From positions 1-7,901 of the forward strand of contig SLNU01000011.1 in assembly GCA_007132865.1 (NCBI GenBank): 7,901 bases of DNA. Reading direction: 5' to 3'. Of this stretch, positions 6,284 to 7,901 are shown in pieces. The notes below the pieces were generated by a model that worked only from the letters and a program-made list of their open reading frames with translations, made no database searches and was not told where the DNA came from. The DNA comes from Bacteroidales bacterium. Its GTDB lineage: Bacteria > Bacteroidota > Bacteroidia > Bacteroidales > UBA7960. Position numbers and translations under genes: made by a program. The first letter of the stretch is position 1. Each line of letters starts with the position of its first letter.

Positions 6284-7901
6284 TATTCTTGTTCTCCAAA
6301 GATTCTGAACTGCTCTCTCACAAGAGTATCCTCAACCTCATTTAACTCGTCTGCAATCCTTTGGACATATTCGTAGATAGTTCTTTCGTAAACCGTTTCC
6401 TGCTCAAGAATCCTTCTACGAACTCCATCCAAGATTCTTCTCTGAGCTTCAGGGGACTCACTCTTGATGATAGACTGAATGCCGATTTCAAACTTAGCAT
6501 TGTCATCAGGACGGGTCATACCCTCCTCACCGAAGATCTGATACATCCACCGAACAATCGTATCAGTCTTATCTCTCAGCCTACGATCCACATCAGCCTG
6601 AGTCTGCCTCATGGTGTACATATCAGAGGTCTGCTGATAGTCAAAGCCAAGACCTTTGAAGAGCTTAGTTTGAGTATTCAGCTCGTCTGTCAGAATGGTG
6701 CGTACACCTCTCCTGTTTCTAAGTAGGGGGTTGTTGAACGCCTCATAAGCAGCAGAAGCATTGTTCCAGCTAGAGAAGATGTCCAATACAGCATCAGCAG
6801 CGGCTAACATATCCCTATCATCATAGACGGAAGGATCAAAGTCTCCCATCTGAATGATTCTGCCAATGTCAGAGGCGGCCCTTACAACTCTCTCAGTAAG
6901 ACCACCAGTAGCACCAAGAACAATATCAGACCAACTAGCCTCTTCCTCCCAGATAGCCTCGAGGATGCCCTCTACGCCATGAGGAATAGCACCACGCTGA
7001 CCTATTACATTATTAATTCCCAGCAAGTGGCCCGTAGTAAATCCAATTATGCCGCCCCTAATAGCTTCTAATGTCCCTTCAGACATTCCACCGGGATCAA
7101 CACCAACTGCGGAGAGTGCATGAGAGGCCATATAGTTACCAAAGGGTACACCGAGAGATCCGAAGATTGCGGCCTGCCCAATAAACAGCCTAAACCTCTG
7201 ACCTGGATCAAGCAAGTGTGAAGACCCAAGAGCCTCAAGGAACTTAGTATGCACCTGCATAAACTGAGTAGGGATACCTAACCACCCCTTCTGCCACTCA
7301 GCTTTATTTGTTCTCTGCATGTTAAGCATGAAGGTCTGAGCCTGATCAAGAATAGCCTTAATGTCGGCATCAGAAGTAATACCAAGACCCTGGGCCTGTC
7401 TCTTCTCCATAGCAGTCAGGAAGGAGTATCTTCTGTTGAACAGCTCACCACCCTTATAGAAGAACAGTCCTTTATCAAACAGTCTACTTACCTGATCCTT
7501 ACCCAAGTAGTGACTGCTAACCATAGCCCTGAAGTCGGCAGACGAGAAGACAATATCGTCTTTTAGTCCAGTTTTAACCCAAGCCTGATGCTTAGCTCTA
7601 AGATCGGGATCTCCCAGAGCTTTTGAGAGATGGGCTACAACTGTCTCATATGCCTGTGGATTCTGGATATTATCTAGGGTAGCAAAGGCCATCTGTCTAG
7701 GCATAACCTTGGGGAACATCGTCGGGTCAGCAGCCATTGCCACAGTAGAACCAAATCCCTGAACGAAATATTGAGCAGGAGATAGGGCTCCCAGTAAGAC
7801 ATGGAAGGTAGCGGCCTTAATAGCATCTACAGGATCAGCATGATCAAGACGATGCAGAGCCTTAGTAAGAGTGCCAGTCTTTCCCATGAAAGGGAGATCA
7901 A
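6283..7901 (-). CDS. Large internal virion / DNA-ejection-type protein, C-terminal part (5' end outside window)
   Basis: About 539 codons are present and the frame runs open through the right edge. The ATG at 7887 is unlikely to be the true start because it has no Shine-Dalgarno and the codons before it (D-L-P-F) continue the protein. Residues below are numbered from that Met. Several long Ala/Gly-rich hydrophobic stretches are visible, at about 22-53, 236-262 and 276-297. The segment N-M-Q-R-T-N-K-A-E-W-Q-K-G at 189-201, followed by I-P-T-Q-F at 205-209, resembles what I recall of the C-terminal halves of large podoviral internal core proteins, such as T7 gp16-like proteins and their relatives in marine phages. 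The last 150 residues are charged and helical. Such proteins leave the capsid and form a conduit for DNA through the cell envelope. A transglycosylase domain, common in these proteins, would lie outside the window if present. The assignment rests on composition and remembered similarity. Confidence 0.65.
   Translation of the reverse strand, partial: DLPFMGKTGTLTKALHRLDHADPVDAIKAATFHVLLGALSPAQYFVQGFGSTVAMAADPTMFPKVMPRQMAFATLDNIQNPQAYETVVAHLSKALGDPDLRAKHQAWVKTGLKDDIVFSSADFRAMVSSHYLGKDQVSRLFDKGLFFYKGGELFNRRYSFLTAMEKRQAQGLGITSDADIKAILDQAQTFMLNMQRTNKAEWQKGWLGIPTQFMQVHTKFLEALGSSHLLDPGQRFRLFIGQAAIFGSLGVPFGNYMASHALSAVGVDPGGMSEGTLEAIRGGIIGFTTGHLLGINNVIGQRGAIPHGVEGILEAIWEEEASWSDIVLGATGGLTERVVRAASDIGRIIQMGDFDPSVYDDRDMLAAADAVLDIFSSWNNASAAYEAFNNPLLRNRRGVRTILTDELNTQTKLFKGLGFDYQQTSDMYTMRQTQADVDRRLRDKTDTIVRWMYQIFGEEGMTRPDDNAKFEIGIQSIIKSESPEAQRRILDGVRRRILEQETVYERTIYEYVQRIADELNEVEDTLVREQFRIFGEQE

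Noticed and set aside
6361..6726. 121-residue plus-strand frame within the ejection-type gene
   Set aside because: It is a shadow of the minus-strand coding region with no recognisable domain.

Overview
The window looks like a piece of a tailed bacteriophage genome (or a closely related prophage). It is almost fully coding, the genes overlap by 1 to 4 bases, and it holds two opposed gene blocks that meet at one strong hairpin terminator near 3050-3085. The likely host is a Gram-negative, possibly aquatic, bacterium. This rests on the combination of a phage-borne vitamin-B12-dependent ribonucleotide reductase, a GTA-type holin and large internal virion proteins. It is inference; no host marker is present.

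Plus-strand block (1-3051): the C-terminal end of a calcineurin-like metallophosphoesterase, a 52-residue single-span acidic membrane peptide, a monomeric class II (adenosylcobalamin-dependent) ribonucleoside-triphosphate reductase, a 70-residue four-cysteine zinc-ribbon-like protein, and a T4-type lysozyme (GH24) endolysin. This is a nucleotide-supply block that ends in the cell-wall hydrolase. Its genes are coupled by TAATG or ATGA overlaps.

Minus-strand block (7901 down to 3083, read right to left): the C-terminal part of a large internal virion/ejection-type protein (open at the window edge), a 685-residue protein that is probably also a virion component, a 79-residue coiled-coil plus one-span protein resembling XhlA, a GTA-type holin, and a 128-residue two-span membrane protein with a Cys/His-rich tail. 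This looks like the end of a late operon: virion proteins followed by membrane/lysis genes.

The lysis functions are therefore split. The endolysin ends the plus-strand operon and the holin-like genes end the minus-strand operon. The two operons converge on a shared hairpin with T-rich flanks on both strands. No tRNA, CRISPR array, insertion sequence, attachment site or credible promoter was seen, and no non-coding stretch is longer than a few tens of bases. The individual families are known ones. The parts most worth a second look are the split lysis arrangement, the small zinc-ribbon protein between the reductase and the lysozyme, and the uncharacterised membrane and virion proteins.
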